A DNA stretch of 64,000 nucleotides from Pseudooceanicola marinus (GTDB lineage Bacteria > Pseudomonadota > Alphaproteobacteria > Rhodobacterales > Rhodobacteraceae), in assembly GCF_020177265.1 (NCBI RefSeq), contig NZ_JAIVMC010000005.1, forward strand, positions 62,001 through 126,000, in the 5' to 3' direction. A program made the translations under genes and the position numbers. Position 1 is the stretch's first letter. Each line of letters begins with the position of its first letter. The notes beneath the pieces are model-generated. The model had not been told where the DNA came from. It ran no database searches and was given only the letters and a program-made list of their open reading frames with translations. Positions 34,465 through 43,528 of the stretch are shown here, one piece after another.

Positions 34465-35034
34465 TCAGGCTGTCGCGGCGGGAACCTGGCGGGACGCCGT
34501 TTCGCGCAGCAGGTGCCAGAGGCTGCCCGCGGCCGAGCGCGGCGCCAGAACCGCCAGATGATCCTCCGCCCGACGGATGACGATGCAGCCCAGGTGATGC
34601 AGCAGGGTGCGGGTGGCATGGCCCGGGGCGACCTGATCGGGCGACAGGTTCACCAGCCGCTCCAGCAGGGCGCGGATCGGGGCGGGGCCCGCGTCCGAGG
34701 TCACCTCGACACAGACCCAACCATCGGACTGGTCGGTCAGCCGGGCGCCTGGCGCGCTGCGGATCGCATCGCGCAGCCGTTCGGCATGGTCAGGCACATC
34801 GGTCTCGATCATCCACTGACCCGGCCCGGTCCAGAAGGCCGCCGCCCCCTGCCCCTGCGACCACAGCCCCGGCCCCGGCAGGTGCAGGCCCAGGGGATGC
34901 GGCGCAGGCGTGCCCGGGCGGGTGGCGACGGAGATCAGCATCAGGGCCGTGTTCTCGGTCAGGGTCAGGGCGCCATGGCTGGCGCGGGCGGGGTCGGGGG
35001 TGCCCAGGGCCCCCATGGGAATCAGGTCAGTCAC
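34465..35034 (-). CDS. soxG: Sarcosine oxidase gamma subunit (SoxG)
   Basis: 189-residue smallest-fold GcvT-like subunit of heterotetrameric sarcosine oxidase. Recognised by GPGQWMIE, DQSDGWVCVEV and the C-terminal SAAGSLWHLL. The start is a GTG at 35034 overlapping the end of soxA, with GAAGGAGGA upstream. The longer ATG-initiated ORF would run deep into soxA. The subunit is non-catalytic and needed for assembly. Confidence 0.9.
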   Translation of the reverse strand: MTDLIPMGALGTPDPARASHGALTLTENTALMLISVATRPGTPAPHPLGLHLPGPGLWSQGQGAAAFWTGPGQWMIETDVPDHAERLRDAIRSAPGARLTDQSDGWVCVEVTSDAGPAPIRALLERLVNLSPDQVAPGHATRTLLHHLGCIVIRRAEDHLAVLAPRSAAGSLWHLLRETASRQVPAATA

Positions 35035-37990
35035 GCAGTCGTCCTCCTTCGGGATCGACGAAATGAGCCGGGACGACACGGGCGGAAATGTCCTGTCCTT
35101 CCAGCGGGTTGGCACAGCGGATCACCTCGCCCAGGCGCTGATCGCCCTTCTCGAGGAAACCGAGCGCGATGTAGCTTTCCACATGGGGCGAATAGCAGGC
35201 GGAGGTGATCCAGCCCTCGTCTGTCGCCAGCGCCTGCGCCGCGCCCTCGGCAAAGAGATGGGCGCCTGCGGGTAGCTTCTGGCCGGGGTCCACGGGTTGC
35301 AGGCCGACCAGGCGGCGGCTGTCGTCCGCCAGCCCCTCGCGCCGCGACATCACCGCGCCGATCGCATCCTTCTTGGCGGATACCATCCGCCCCAGCCCCA
35401 GCATGGCAGCGGTGGTCTGGCCGTTCAACTCGGCCCCCGCCGCATGGCCCTTCTCGATCCGCAGCACCGCCAGCGCCTCGGTCCCGTAGGGGGTCACGCC
35501 CAGATCGGCGCCGCGTTCCATCAGCCGCTCCATCAGGGCATGACCATAGCGGGCCGGCACCGCCAGCTCATAGGCCACTTCGCCCGAGAAGGAGATCCGG
35601 AAGAGCCGCGCCGGCAACCCGCCGCAGACCGTCAGCTCGGCACAGGCCATGAAGGGGAAGACATCGTTCGACAAATCGAACCCGTCCACCACCCGTTCCA
35701 GCAGGGCACGCGATTTGGGCCCCGCCACGGCGATCTGGGCCCAGGCGTCGGTGGTGGAGATCAGGGTGACATCCAGCTCGGGCCAGAGGCACTGGCGGGC
35801 GAATTCCATCCGCTGGAAGACCAGGCCGGCGTTGCCGGTGGTCGTCGTCACAACGTAATGCCCGTCGCCCAGGCAGGCGCAGGTACCGTCGTCGTACAGG
35901 AACCCATCCTCGCGCAGCATCAGCCCATAGCGGACGCGGCCCGGTTTCAGGGTCGAGATCGTGTTGGCATAGATCCGGTCGAGGAAGGTGCCCGCATCCG
36001 GCCCCTGCACGTCGATCTTGCCCAGCGTGGTCACGTCACACAGACCCACGGCGGCGCGCACGGCGCGTGCCTCGCGATCCACGCTTTGCCGCCAGTGGGT
36101 TTCGCCGGGCTGGGCGTACCATTGGGCCCGCATCCATTGACCGACCTCGACGAAGGTGGCGCCGTTGGCCTCGGCCCAGTGGTGCGTCGGCGTCAGGCGG
36201 CGCGGACGGAAGTTGGCGCCGGTGTCGCCGCCGCCTAGCACCGACAGGGCGACGGGGGTGTAGGGCGGGCGGAAGATGGTGGTGCCGGTGCGGGCGATGC
36301 CATTGCCCGTCAGCTCCGCCATCACCGCCAGGGCCGTGACGTTCGAGGTCTTGCCCTGATCCGTCGCCATGCCCAGCGTCGTCCAGCGTTTCATGTGCTC
36401 GACCGAGCGCATGTTCTCCTGGTGCGACAGCTTGATGTCCTTGACCGTCACGTCGTTCTGCAGATCGACCCAGGCGCGGCGCTGGCCCGGCACATGCCAG
36501 AGCGCGGTGATGGCCGAAGGTTCCTCCTCGGCCTGCGGCAGGGCGGGGGCGGCGGCCGTGCGGTCCAGCTGCGTCAGCGCTGTCTGCGCCGCGCGGCGCC
36601 CGTCCGCGAGGGCGGCGATGGTGCTGCCATGGCCGCAGGCGGCCCCGGCGGGGATCAGCCCGGCGGGGCCATCGGGGCCGGGCAGGAAGGTCAGCCGTTC
36701 GCCATCCCAGACCGGGCGCCCGCGATGATGCGAGGCCAGTTGCACATTGGGGTTCCAGCCGCCCGCGACGCCCAGCACCCCGCAGGAGATCCAGCTGTCG
36801 CTGCCGTCAGCGGTGCGGATCTGCACCCGCCGCAGCCCGTGACGCCCCTTGGTGCCGGTGACTACGGCGCCGGCATGGGTGGTGTAATCGCCCAGGCTGC
36901 GCGCGCCGCTGCGGCTGTCGACCACGCCCGCCAGGGACACGCCGCGCGCCAGCAAGGACTGGGCGGTACGATGGCCGTCATCGTTGTTGGTGAAGATCAG
37001 CACCGGATCCGTGGCCCGCGCCTGCGGAGTCACCCCCCAGCGGTTGGCATAGGCGCGTAAGGAACCAGACAGCAGAACGCCGGGGCGGTCGTTGTCGGCA
37101 AAGGGGATATGCCGTTCCGTGGCGCCAGTCGCCATGATCGCGCGCTTCGCGGTGATGCGCCACAGGGTCTGGCGTACCTGTTCGCCGGGAGTGGCAAGGT
37201 GATCCGACACTCGTTCGACCGCGCCGTAGATGCCGTGGTCGTAAACCCCGAAGACCGTGGTGCGCGGCATCAGCCGGACGTTGGGCAGCGCGGCCAGCTC
37301 GGCCAGCACCTGAGCGACCCAATCGGTCGCGGGGGCGCCATCCAGCAGCCCGCCTTCGGCCAGCAGGCGCCCGCCCATGCGCGCATCCTCGTCGGCCAGA
37401 ACCACCTCGGCCCCGGCCCGCGCTGCGGTCAGCGCGGCCATCAGCCCGGCCGCGCCCGCACCGATCACCAGAAGGTCCGGGTGCAGATAGCCCCGGTCGT
37501 AGCTGTCGGGGTCGGCCTCCATCGACAGCTTGCCCAGACCGGCGGCGCGGCGGATCGCCGGCTCGTAGAGCTTTTCCCAGAAGGCGCGCGGCCACATGAA
37601 GGTCTTGTAATAGAACCCCGCCGAGAGGAAGGGCGCGGCCAGGTCGTTCACCGCCATCAGGTCGTGCCGCACGCCGCCGAGGTGGTTCTGACTGCTGGCC
37701 TCCAGCCCCTCGAACAGCTCTACCATGGTGGCACGGGTGTTGGGTTCGGCACGCGCCCCGCTGCGCAGGGTGACCAGGGCGTTCGGCTCCTCCGATCCGG
37801 CAGAGAAGATGCCGCGCGGGCGGTGGTACTTGAAGCTGCGCCCGACCAGCTGCACACCATTGGCCATCAGGGCCGAGGCGAGCGTGTCACCGGCGAAGCC
37901 CGTGTAGGGCCGCCCGTCGAAGGTGAAGGACAGCGGGCGGTTGCGGTCGATCAGCGCGTCGCGGCTTTGCGGGAGGTCCAGGCGGCTCAT
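35027..37990 (-). CDS. soxA: Sarcosine oxidase alpha subunit (SoxA)
   Basis: 987-residue subunit. The N-terminal ferredoxin-like part (SFTFDGRPYTGFAGDTLASALMANG) is followed by a dinucleotide site GAGAAGLMAALTAARAG near residue 177 and a C-terminal GcvT-like THF domain from about 600. It carries NAD and passes the methyl carbon of sarcosine to THF as 5,10-methylene-THF. Overlaps soxG and soxD. The same subunit type serves in N-methylglutamate dehydrogenase (MgdC), which is the main alternative here. Confidence 0.95.
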   Translation of the reverse strand: MSRLDLPQSRDALIDRNRPLSFTFDGRPYTGFAGDTLASALMANGVQLVGRSFKYHRPRGIFSAGSEEPNALVTLRSGARAEPNTRATMVELFEGLEASSQNHLGGVRHDLMAVNDLAAPFLSAGFYYKTFMWPRAFWEKLYEPAIRRAAGLGKLSMEADPDSYDRGYLHPDLLVIGAGAAGLMAALTAARAGAEVVLADEDARMGGRLLAEGGLLDGAPATDWVAQVLAELAALPNVRLMPRTTVFGVYDHGIYGAVERVSDHLATPGEQVRQTLWRITAKRAIMATGATERHIPFADNDRPGVLLSGSLRAYANRWGVTPQARATDPVLIFTNNDDGHRTAQSLLARGVSLAGVVDSRSGARSLGDYTTHAGAVVTGTKGRHGLRRVQIRTADGSDSWISCGVLGVAGGWNPNVQLASHHRGRPVWDGERLTFLPGPDGPAGLIPAGAACGHGSTIAALADGRRAAQTALTQLDRTAAAPALPQAEEEPSAITALWHVPGQRRAWVDLQNDVTVKDIKLSHQENMRSVEHMKRWTTLGMATDQGKTSNVTALAVMAELTGNGIARTGTTIFRPPYTPVALSVLGGGDTGANFRPRRLTPTHHWAEANGATFVEVGQWMRAQWYAQPGETHWRQSVDREARAVRAAVGLCDVTTLGKIDVQGPDAGTFLDRIYANTISTLKPGRVRYGLMLREDGFLYDDGTCACLGDGHYVVTTTTGNAGLVFQRMEFARQCLWPELDVTLISTTDAWAQIAVAGPKSRALLERVVDGFDLSNDVFPFMACAELTVCGGLPARLFRISFSGEVAYELAVPARYGHALMERLMERGADLGVTPYGTEALAVLRIEKGHAAGAELNGQTTAAMLGLGRMVSAKKDAIGAVMSRREGLADDSRRLVGLQPVDPGQKLPAGAHLFAEGAAQALATDEGWITSACYSPHVESYIALGFLEKGDQRLGEVIRCANPLEGQDISARVVPAHFVDPEGGRLRD

Positions 37991-38262
37991 GCGGTGCCCC
38001 CCAGCTTCACGTCGCGGGCCAGCTCGGCGCCCAGGATCTCATGCGTCAGGGTGTTGCGGGTGACCACCAGCCAGGATCGGTCGCCCTGTTCGTGGAACCA
38101 CAGCTCGCGGTGCACACCCGCCGGGTTGTCGCGCAGGTAGACGTAATCGGCGAAACCCGCCTCGCCCGCCGCCGGGTCGGGGCGGTTCAGCAGGGCGGCA
38201 TCGCCGAGATAGGTGAACTCCTGCGCGTCTCGCAGGCCCAGAAGGGGATGGGGGATCAGCAT
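37987..38262 (-). CDS. soxD: Sarcosine oxidase delta subunit (SoxD)
   Basis: 91-residue zinc-binding-type subunit: starts MLIPHPLLGLRDAQEF and contains YVYLRDNPAGVHRELWFHEQGDRSWLVVTRNT. In typical SoxD, the N-terminal CPxCG zinc motif has cysteines; here HPLLGLRD occupies that place, so the zinc site appears lost or replaced. It overlaps soxA by 4 bp and lies 7 bp after soxB. Confidence 0.93.
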   Translation of the reverse strand: MLIPHPLLGLRDAQEFTYLGDAALLNRPDPAAGEAGFADYVYLRDNPAGVHRELWFHEQGDRSWLVVTRNTLTHEILGAELARDVKLGGTA

Positions 38263-38269
38263 CGGGACC

Positions 38270-39520
38270 TCAGTGCAGGTTGGGTTGCGCGCCAGCGCCG
38301 CGTTCGTCGATCAGATGGCCGCGCGCGAAGCGGTCCAGGCGGAAGGCGGTGGCGGTGTCATGGGGGGTGTCGGTGGCCAGCAGATGCGCAAAGACATGGC
38401 CCGAGGCGGGCGTGGCCTTGAACCCGCCGTAGCACCAGCCGCCGTTGAAATAGAGGCCCTCGACCGGCGTCCGGTCGATGATCGGCGAGCCGTCCATCGA
38501 CATATCCATCAGCCCGCCCCAGCTTCGCAGCAGCCGGGCACGGCCGATCATCGGCATCAGGGCCATACCGCCCTCGGCCACATCCTCGATCACCGGCAGG
38601 TTGCCGCGCTGCGCGTAGCTGTTGTAGCCGTCGATATCGCCGCCGAAGACCAGCCCGCCCTTGTCCGACTGGCTGATGTAGAAATGTCCGGCGCCGAAGG
38701 TGATCACCCCGGGGATCACCGGCTTCAGCCCCTCGGTGACGAAGGCCTGCAACACATGGCTTTCGATCGGCAGGCGCAGCCCGGCCATGGCCATGACCCG
38801 GCCCGAAGACCCTGCAACCGCCACGCCGACCTTGCCCGCACCGATGTAGCCGCGCGAGGTTTCGACACCCCGCACCTGACCACCTTCGATGCGGAATCCG
38901 GTGACCTCGCAGTTCTGGATGATGTCGACGCCCATCTGGTCGGCGGCCCGGGCATAGCCCCAGGCGACGCCATCGTGCCGCGCCGTGCCGGCGCGGGTCT
39001 GCATCAGCCCGCCCTTGATGGGAAAACGCGCGTTGTCGTAGTTCAGGAAGGGCACCATCTGGCGCAGCTCGTCGCGGTCCAGCAGGCGGGCCCCCGCGCC
39101 GGTCAGCATCATGGAATTGCCCCGCCGCCGGAAACTGTCGCGCTGCGCGTCGCTGTGGATCAGGTTGATGATGCCGCGCTGGCTGACCATCGAGTTGAAG
39201 TTCAGGTCCTGCTCCTGCCGTTCCCAATGCTGCATCGACAGCTCGTAAAACGGCTGGTTGCCGGGCAGCAGGTAGTTCGACCGGATGATCGTGGTGTTGC
39301 GCCCGATGTTACCACCGCCCAGCCAACCCTTCTCCAGCACCGCCACGCGATGCCGGCCATAGAGTTTCGCCAGGAAATAGGCCGTCGCCAGCCCGTGACC
39401 GCCGCCGCCGACGATGACGATGTCGTACTGCGCCCGCGGCGCCGGATCGCGCCATAGCGGCCCCCAGCCCTTGTGGCCGGTCAGCGCTTCCTTGATGACG
39501 CGGAACCCGGAGAATCCCAT
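38270..39520 (-). CDS. soxB: Sarcosine oxidase beta subunit (SoxB)
   Basis: 416-residue catalytic flavoprotein. The FAD motif GGGGHGLATAYFLAK is near residue 49, and the covalent-FMN/FAD region and ARGHLIDE-type C-terminus match SoxB. It oxidises the N-methyl group of sarcosine. The start at 39520 follows AAGGAG. It is first in soxBDAG and divergent from an AraC-type regulator 94 bp away. MgdA of N-methylglutamate dehydrogenase is similar; the GbdR-like neighbour favours sarcosine. Confidence 0.95.
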   Translation of the reverse strand: MGFSGFRVIKEALTGHKGWGPLWRDPAPRAQYDIVIVGGGGHGLATAYFLAKLYGRHRVAVLEKGWLGGGNIGRNTTIIRSNYLLPGNQPFYELSMQHWERQEQDLNFNSMVSQRGIINLIHSDAQRDSFRRRGNSMMLTGAGARLLDRDELRQMVPFLNYDNARFPIKGGLMQTRAGTARHDGVAWGYARAADQMGVDIIQNCEVTGFRIEGGQVRGVETSRGYIGAGKVGVAVAGSSGRVMAMAGLRLPIESHVLQAFVTEGLKPVIPGVITFGAGHFYISQSDKGGLVFGGDIDGYNSYAQRGNLPVIEDVAEGGMALMPMIGRARLLRSWGGLMDMSMDGSPIIDRTPVEGLYFNGGWCYGGFKATPASGHVFAHLLATDTPHDTATAFRLDRFARGHLIDERGAGAQPNLH

Positions 39521-39614
39521 CTGCTGCTCCTTGCTGCTGCGCCCTTGATCTAGCCGCGTGAGCATCGCAGTGTGCTGCGGAAAACGGTCAATTTATTTCG
39601 GAAAAGGGTCATCC

Positions 39615-40571
39615 ATGCCCCCCAAGCGCATCGGCTTCGTCCTGGTCGACGGCTACGCGATGATGAGCACCGCCGCCGCGATGGAACCGCTGCGGGCGGC
39701 GAACCTGTTCTCGGACGGGCTCCTGTACGACATCGTGCCCCTGTCGCGGCAGGGCGGGCCTGTGGCCTCGTCACTGCCCTTCACCATCGAAACCACGGCG
39801 CTTGCGCGGGCGCGCGGGCCTTTCGATCTGGTCTTCGTGGTGGCGGGGGGCCATCCGCTGGCGCTGAACGATCCGACCCTTCTGGCTTGGTTGCGCCGGC
39901 TGGATGCGGCGGGGGTGCCCTTGGGCGGGATCTCCGGCGGGGCGGCGATCCTGGCCCAGGCGGGGCTGATGGCGGCGCGGCGTTTCACCGTGCACTGGCA
40001 CCACCTGGAGGCGTTGCGCGCCCTGTCGCCCGATTTCCTGCTGGAACGGCGCCTCTTCGTCATCGACCGGGATCGCTACAGCTGCGCGGGGGGCACCGCC
40101 CCGCTGGACATGATGCAGGCGATCCTGGCGCGCGACCACGGCACCGCCTTTGCCCGCCGCATCGCCGACTGGTTCATCCAGACCCAGATCCGCCCGGCGG
40201 ACGCACCGCAGCAGGCCGGGATCGGCGCCCGCTACGGCGCCCTGCCGCGGCCCGTGCTGGAGGCGCTGGAACTGATGGAGACCCACCAGGCCGACCCGCT
40301 GGACCTGGGCCAGATCGCCGCCCTGGTCGGCCTGTCGCCCCGGCAGCTGCAACGCCAGTTCGACGCCGCCCTTGGCCGGTCGGTGATCCGCGCCTACCGC
40401 GAAATGCGCCTGGCCACGGCGCGGGACCTGCTGCGCAGCTCGCGCCTGCCGATGGGTGAAGTCGCTGCGATCACGGGGTTTTCCACGCCTGCCCTCTTCT
40501 CCGACAGCTATCGCGCCCATTATGGCGAGGCGCCGCGCGACACCCGCCGGGCCGCGCAACAGGCATCCTGA
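39615..40571 (+). CDS. GlxA/GbdR-type AraC-family regulator (DJ-1/PfpI plus HTH)
   Basis: 318-residue activator. The N-terminal DJ-1/PfpI-like sensor (about 5-175) has GGISGGAAILAQAGLM around the nucleophile elbow, with Gly in place of the usual Cys. The C-terminal double HTH (about 215-310) contains QIAALVGLSPRQLQRQF and GEVAAITGFSTPALFSDSYR. Relatives GbdR and SouR detect glycine betaine, dimethylglycine or sarcosine. The gene is divergent from soxBDAG, which it probably activates. Confidence 0.92.
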   Translation: MPPKRIGFVLVDGYAMMSTAAAMEPLRAANLFSDGLLYDIVPLSRQGGPVASSLPFTIETTALARARGPFDLVFVVAGGHPLALNDPTLLAWLRRLDAAGVPLGGISGGAAILAQAGLMAARRFTVHWHHLEALRALSPDFLLERRLFVIDRDRYSCAGGTAPLDMMQAILARDHGTAFARRIADWFIQTQIRPADAPQQAGIGARYGALPRPVLEALELMETHQADPLDLGQIAALVGLSPRQLQRQFDAALGRSVIRAYREMRLATARDLLRSSRLPMGEVAAITGFSTPALFSDSYRAHYGEAPRDTRRAAQQAS

Positions 40572-40615
40572 CGTCCCGGCGGAAGTGTGGCGCATTTTAG
40601 GGGTCTGCCCGGTTG

Positions 40616-40630
40616 TTAGCCCGCTGTTAA
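40616..40630. promoter_or_regulatory. CtrA-like box upstream of flgE
   Basis: TTAG-N7-TTAA, one base from the CtrA consensus TTAA-N7-TTAA, 58 bp before the flgE start. CtrA controls flagellar genes in many alphaproteobacteria. The GTTAAGGCCGC following it is also found upstream of motB on the minus strand. Confidence 0.5.
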
Positions 40631-40688
40631 GGCCGCGCCCTTAGCCCTGAGGCACGACAAAAGGTCGATGCAGCAGAAAGGCGTATTC

Positions 40689-41990
40689 ATGACAATTTCC
40701 TCGTCCCTCAATGCGGGCGTCGCGGGTCTGCAGACGAATGCCACCCGTCTCGCGGCCATTGCCGACAATATCGCCAACTCTTCCACCTTCGGGTACAAGC
40801 GGGTCCAGACGGACTTCAGCTCGCTGGTGCTGGGCGATTCCGGCGGCGGCTATACCGCGGGTGGCGTGCGCGCCTCGACGATGCGGCTGATCGACCAGCG
40901 ACGGTCCATCGTGCCCACCGACAATCCCACCGACCTGGCGGTGCGCGAACGCGGCATGCTGCCTGTGGCTCTGTCGACCGAGATTGCCGCCACCGGCACC
41001 TTCGAGGAAATGCTGCTGACCTCAACAGGGTCCTTCCGCATGGATGCCGACGGCTTCCTGAAGACGGAGACAGGGCTGGTCCTGCTGGGCTGGCCCGCAA
41101 ATGGGGACGGCAGCTTCCCCAATGTCCCGCGCGAAACCTCCAGCGCCCTGGTGCCGGTGCAGATCGACCCGTCGACCTATGCCGGCAACCCGACCACGGC
41201 GATCGACATGGGGGTGAACCTGCCCGCGACCGAAACCGAGGATACCGCCAGCGGTGACCCGCTGGAGGTGACGATCGAATACTACGACAACCTGGGCAAG
41301 CCCGAGACGCTGACGGTGGTCTTCACCCCCGATGTGACCGGGCCCGGCGCCAGCAACATGTGGTCGATGGAGATCACCGACAGCGCCACTGCGGCGGTGG
41401 TCGGCGAATATGACCTGACCTTCAACGACAGCCGGACCGCCGGCGGCACCCTGGCCGATGCCACGCTGACCGGCGTCGGCACCGCCTATGACACCGGCAC
41501 CGGGACCGTGGTCATCAACGTCGCCAGCGGCCCGATCGAGATCGACCTCGGGCTTTACGGCGAGGGCGGCGGCCTCAGCCAGCTGGGCGATGATTTCGCA
41601 CCCACGGGCATCAACAAGGACGGCTCCGCCGTGTCCAACATGACCGGGGTGGAGGTGGATGCGAACGGCTACGTGCGCGCCTTCTTCGAAAGCGGTGAGG
41701 CGCTGGTGCTCTACCAGGTGCCGCTGGCAGATGTGACCAACGTCAACGGGATGAAGTCGCTGGACTACCAGACCTACAAGCCGACGCCCGACAGCGGCGG
41801 CTTCTACCTCTGGGACGCCGGTGACGGTCCGACCGGCGACATCGTCGCCTACGCCCGCGAGGAATCGGGCACCGATGTCGCCGGTGAACTGACCGACATG
41901 ATCCGCACCCAACGCGCCTATTCCTCCAACGCTAAGGTCTTCCAGACCGTCGACGAGATGCTGCAGGAAACCACCAACATCAAGCGATAA
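40689..41990 (+). CDS. flgE: Flagellar hook protein FlgE
   Basis: 433-residue hook subunit. The N-terminal helix with SSLNAGVAGLQTNATRLAAIADNIANSSTFGYKR and the C-terminal helix (RTQRAYSSNAKVFQTVDEMLQET) are the conserved flagellar rod/hook ends. The centre is acidic and Gly/Thr-rich as in surface-exposed hook domains. The start at 40689 follows AGAAAGG. First of flgE-flgK-flgL-flgI. Confidence 0.95.
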   Translation: MTISSSLNAGVAGLQTNATRLAAIADNIANSSTFGYKRVQTDFSSLVLGDSGGGYTAGGVRASTMRLIDQRRSIVPTDNPTDLAVRERGMLPVALSTEIAATGTFEEMLLTSTGSFRMDADGFLKTETGLVLLGWPANGDGSFPNVPRETSSALVPVQIDPSTYAGNPTTAIDMGVNLPATETEDTASGDPLEVTIEYYDNLGKPETLTVVFTPDVTGPGASNMWSMEITDSATAAVVGEYDLTFNDSRTAGGTLADATLTGVGTAYDTGTGTVVINVASGPIEIDLGLYGEGGGLSQLGDDFAPTGINKDGSAVSNMTGVEVDANGYVRAFFESGEALVLYQVPLADVTNVNGMKSLDYQTYKPTPDSGGFYLWDAGDGPTGDIVAYAREESGTDVAGELTDMIRTQRAYSSNAKVFQTVDEMLQETTNIKR

Positions 41991-42067
41991 CAGCAGCTTG
42001 ACCCCGGGTCGTCGCCCAGGCGGCGGCTCGTGAACAGGAAGGCCCACTAAACAGGAAGGTCTGATCC

Positions 42068-43525
42068 ATGTCCCTCTCCGGCGCCCTGTCCAACGCCCTG
42101 TCCGGCCTGACCGCGACCGCGCGCAATTCCTCCGTCACCGCCTCGAACATCTCGAATGCGATGACCGAGGGCTACGCCCGCCGCACGCTGGAAACCTCCG
42201 CCCGCTCCACCGGGTCCTACGGCGGCGTGCAGGTGGACGGCGTGGTGCGCCACGTCGATCACGGTCTGGTGGCTGACCGGCGGGAGGCGAATTCCGCCCT
42301 GCAGCAAAGCGACACGATCAGCCAGTTCTACACCCGCGTCGAGGATCTGCTGGGCACGCCAGAGGATGGGGCCTCCCTCTCCGGCCGGCTGACCAACTTC
42401 GAAAGCGCGCTCATCGCCTCGGCCTCGCGCCCGGACCTGTCGGAACGGCTGACAACCACGCTCTACGCCGCCCAGGACGTCGTGGATGTCTTCCGCCGCA
42501 TCAGCGACGGCATCCAGGACATCCGGATGGAGGCGGATGCGGAAATCGACAGTTCCGTCACCCGAATGAATACCCTGCTCGATCAGGTGGCCGATCTGAA
42601 CACCGGCATCAACAAGGCCCGGATGACCGGCGGCGATCCGAATTCCCTGATCGACCATCGCCAGGCGGTCATCGACGAGCTGTCGGAGTACATCCCCGTC
42701 ATCGAGGTCGCGCGCGCCAATGACACCGTGGCGCTTTATTCCGCCGGCGGGGCGATCCTGCTCGACGGCTCCTCAGCGGTGGAGTTCGGCTTCACCCGCA
42801 CCAACATGATCACCGCCAACATGACCCAGGACGCTGGCCTGCTGTCGGGGCTGACGATCAACGGTGTCGCCATCGACACCGAGGACGACCGCAGCCCGAT
42901 CCTCGGCGGTCGTCTTGCCGCCCTGTTCCGCGCCCGCGACAGCCTGGCGGAAGAGGCCCAGGCCCGGATCGATTCCACCGCTCGCGACCTGGTCGAACGC
43001 TTCCAGGACCCGGCACTGGATCCGACGCTTCTGCCTGGCGATGCCGGTCTCTTCACCGATGGCGGCGGGGCCTTCCTGCCCGCCGACGAAGTGGGGCTTG
43101 CCGGCCGGCTGCAGATCAACGCCGCCGTCGATCCGACCCAGGGGGGCGAAACCTGGCGGCTGCGCGACGGGATCAATGCGGGCGCCCAGGGACCGGTCTC
43201 CGACGCGGCCCTGCTGCAGGACATGCTCTCGGCCCTGGCGGTGAAACGCACCCCCGCCTCCGGCCCCTTCGCCACCTCGGGCCTTTCCGCGCCGGACCTG
43301 GCCTCCTCGCTGATCTCCATGGCCGGAACGGAACGGCACCTCGCCGAACAGAGCCTCAGTTTCGCCACCACCCGCGAGGCGGAGCTGAAGGCGCGACTGC
43401 TCTCCGACGGCGTCGACACCGATGAGGAAATGCAGCGCCTGTTGCTGATCGAACAGACCTACGGCGCCAATGCCCGCCTGGTGCAAACCATCGAGGACCT
43501 CCTCGACCGACTGATGAGTATCTGA
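42068..43525 (+). CDS. flgK: Flagellar hook-associated protein FlgK (HAP1)
   Basis: 485-residue junction protein that joins hook to filament. N-terminus SLSGALSNALSGLTATARNSSVTASNISNAMTEGYARR and C-terminus MQRLLLIEQTYGANARLVQTIEDLLDRLMSI match the FlgK ends. It is 77 bp after flgE and 3 bp before flgL. Shorter than enterobacterial FlgK (about 547), typical for the group. Confidence 0.95.
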   Translation: MSLSGALSNALSGLTATARNSSVTASNISNAMTEGYARRTLETSARSTGSYGGVQVDGVVRHVDHGLVADRREANSALQQSDTISQFYTRVEDLLGTPEDGASLSGRLTNFESALIASASRPDLSERLTTTLYAAQDVVDVFRRISDGIQDIRMEADAEIDSSVTRMNTLLDQVADLNTGINKARMTGGDPNSLIDHRQAVIDELSEYIPVIEVARANDTVALYSAGGAILLDGSSAVEFGFTRTNMITANMTQDAGLLSGLTINGVAIDTEDDRSPILGGRLAALFRARDSLAEEAQARIDSTARDLVERFQDPALDPTLLPGDAGLFTDGGGAFLPADEVGLAGRLQINAAVDPTQGGETWRLRDGINAGAQGPVSDAALLQDMLSALAVKRTPASGPFATSGLSAPDLASSLISMAGTERHLAEQSLSFATTREAELKARLLSDGVDTDEEMQRLLLIEQTYGANARLVQTIEDLLDRLMSI

Positions 43526-43528
43526 GCC

